The position numbers and the translations under genes were made by a program. Below, in pieces: positions 63,941 through 64,000 of a stretch of 64,000 nucleotides of DNA (position 1 is the stretch's first letter; every line of letters begins with the position of its first letter). Below the pieces are notes generated by a model. That model was not told the origin of the DNA, searched no databases, and was given only the letters and a program-made list of their open reading frames with translations. The DNA is from an uncultured Prevotella sp. (lineage in GTDB: Bacteria > Bacteroidota > Bacteroidia > Bacteroidales > Bacteroidaceae), in NCBI GenBank assembly GCA_905236755.1, contig CAJOCR010000011.1:21696-85695 (forward strand), given 5' to 3'.

Positions 63941-64000
63941 TTATATCACTCCGAACTGGTGTAACAGAATAGCTAAAATGCACAAAGGACAGATGATACG

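Overview
The window looks like a chromosomal segment of an anaerobic gut or oral Bacteroidales bacterium, most likely Prevotella/Segatella. The reasons are the AT-rich sequence, Bacteroidota promoters (TTTG, about 20 bp, TAnnTTTG) before many genes, the TonB receptor and DUF-family lipoproteins, GH2/GH76/GH92-type glycosidases, C-termini that look like type IX sorting domains, and an arginine cluster whose transcarbamylase is the acyl-ornithine type typical of Bacteroidota. No phage, conjugative element, rRNA operon or CRISPR array was seen.

Layout. 1-7430: a secreted zinc metalloprotease cut by the window edge, a Bax-inhibitor-like membrane protein with a DUF4923-type lipoprotein, and a 950-aa fusion of a histidine acid phosphatase with a shortened GH92 mannosidase-like module. 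7.7-19.1 kb: an arginine/proline block (argR, GNAT acyltransferase, argG, PspC-like, argC, argD, proC, XRE-cupin regulator, acyl-CoA synthetase, proB, proA, acyl-ornithine transcarbamylase). 19.4-24.9 kb: unknown small proteins and lipoproteins, a TolB-like lipoprotein with a CxxCH motif, a DUF6057-like membrane protein and a NigD-like lipoprotein. 24.9-33.3 kb: envelope and housekeeping genes (acyltransferase, ddl, rluD, PASTA protein, rpmH, efp, glycosyltransferase, radC, lpxH, DUF59). 33.5-39.0 kb: a TonB receptor / DUF4876 / DUF6850 transport-like operon. 39.2-49.4 kb: GH2 beta-galactosidase, a PfkB sugar kinase, ackA and pta with a four-helix-bundle gene between them, cdaA, folP and murF. 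49.4-54.2 kb: an IS3-family scar, an orphan immunity-like gene, tRNA-Phe and tRNA-Pro, GH76, a ComEA-like HhH protein and an NSS transporter. 54.4-63.0 kb: a polymorphic-toxin operon made of a leader protein with a sorting-like C-terminus, an SpvB/YD shell protein, a YD/RHS protein with a variable hydrophobic tip, and a small membrane protein as probable immunity.

The most unusual non-coding signal is a set of intergenic arrays of degenerate 11-bp units held in exact 11-bp register, usually a forward half followed by its reverse complement (2.5, 19.15, 47.6, 63.4 and 63.8 kb). A second family uses words of about 8 bp; two of its members share an exact 31-bp core in opposite orientations and flank the argC-to-proA block. 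Between the last two 11-bp arrays lies a strongly self-complementary stretch that could encode a structured RNA.

All family names come from reading motifs by eye, without database searches.
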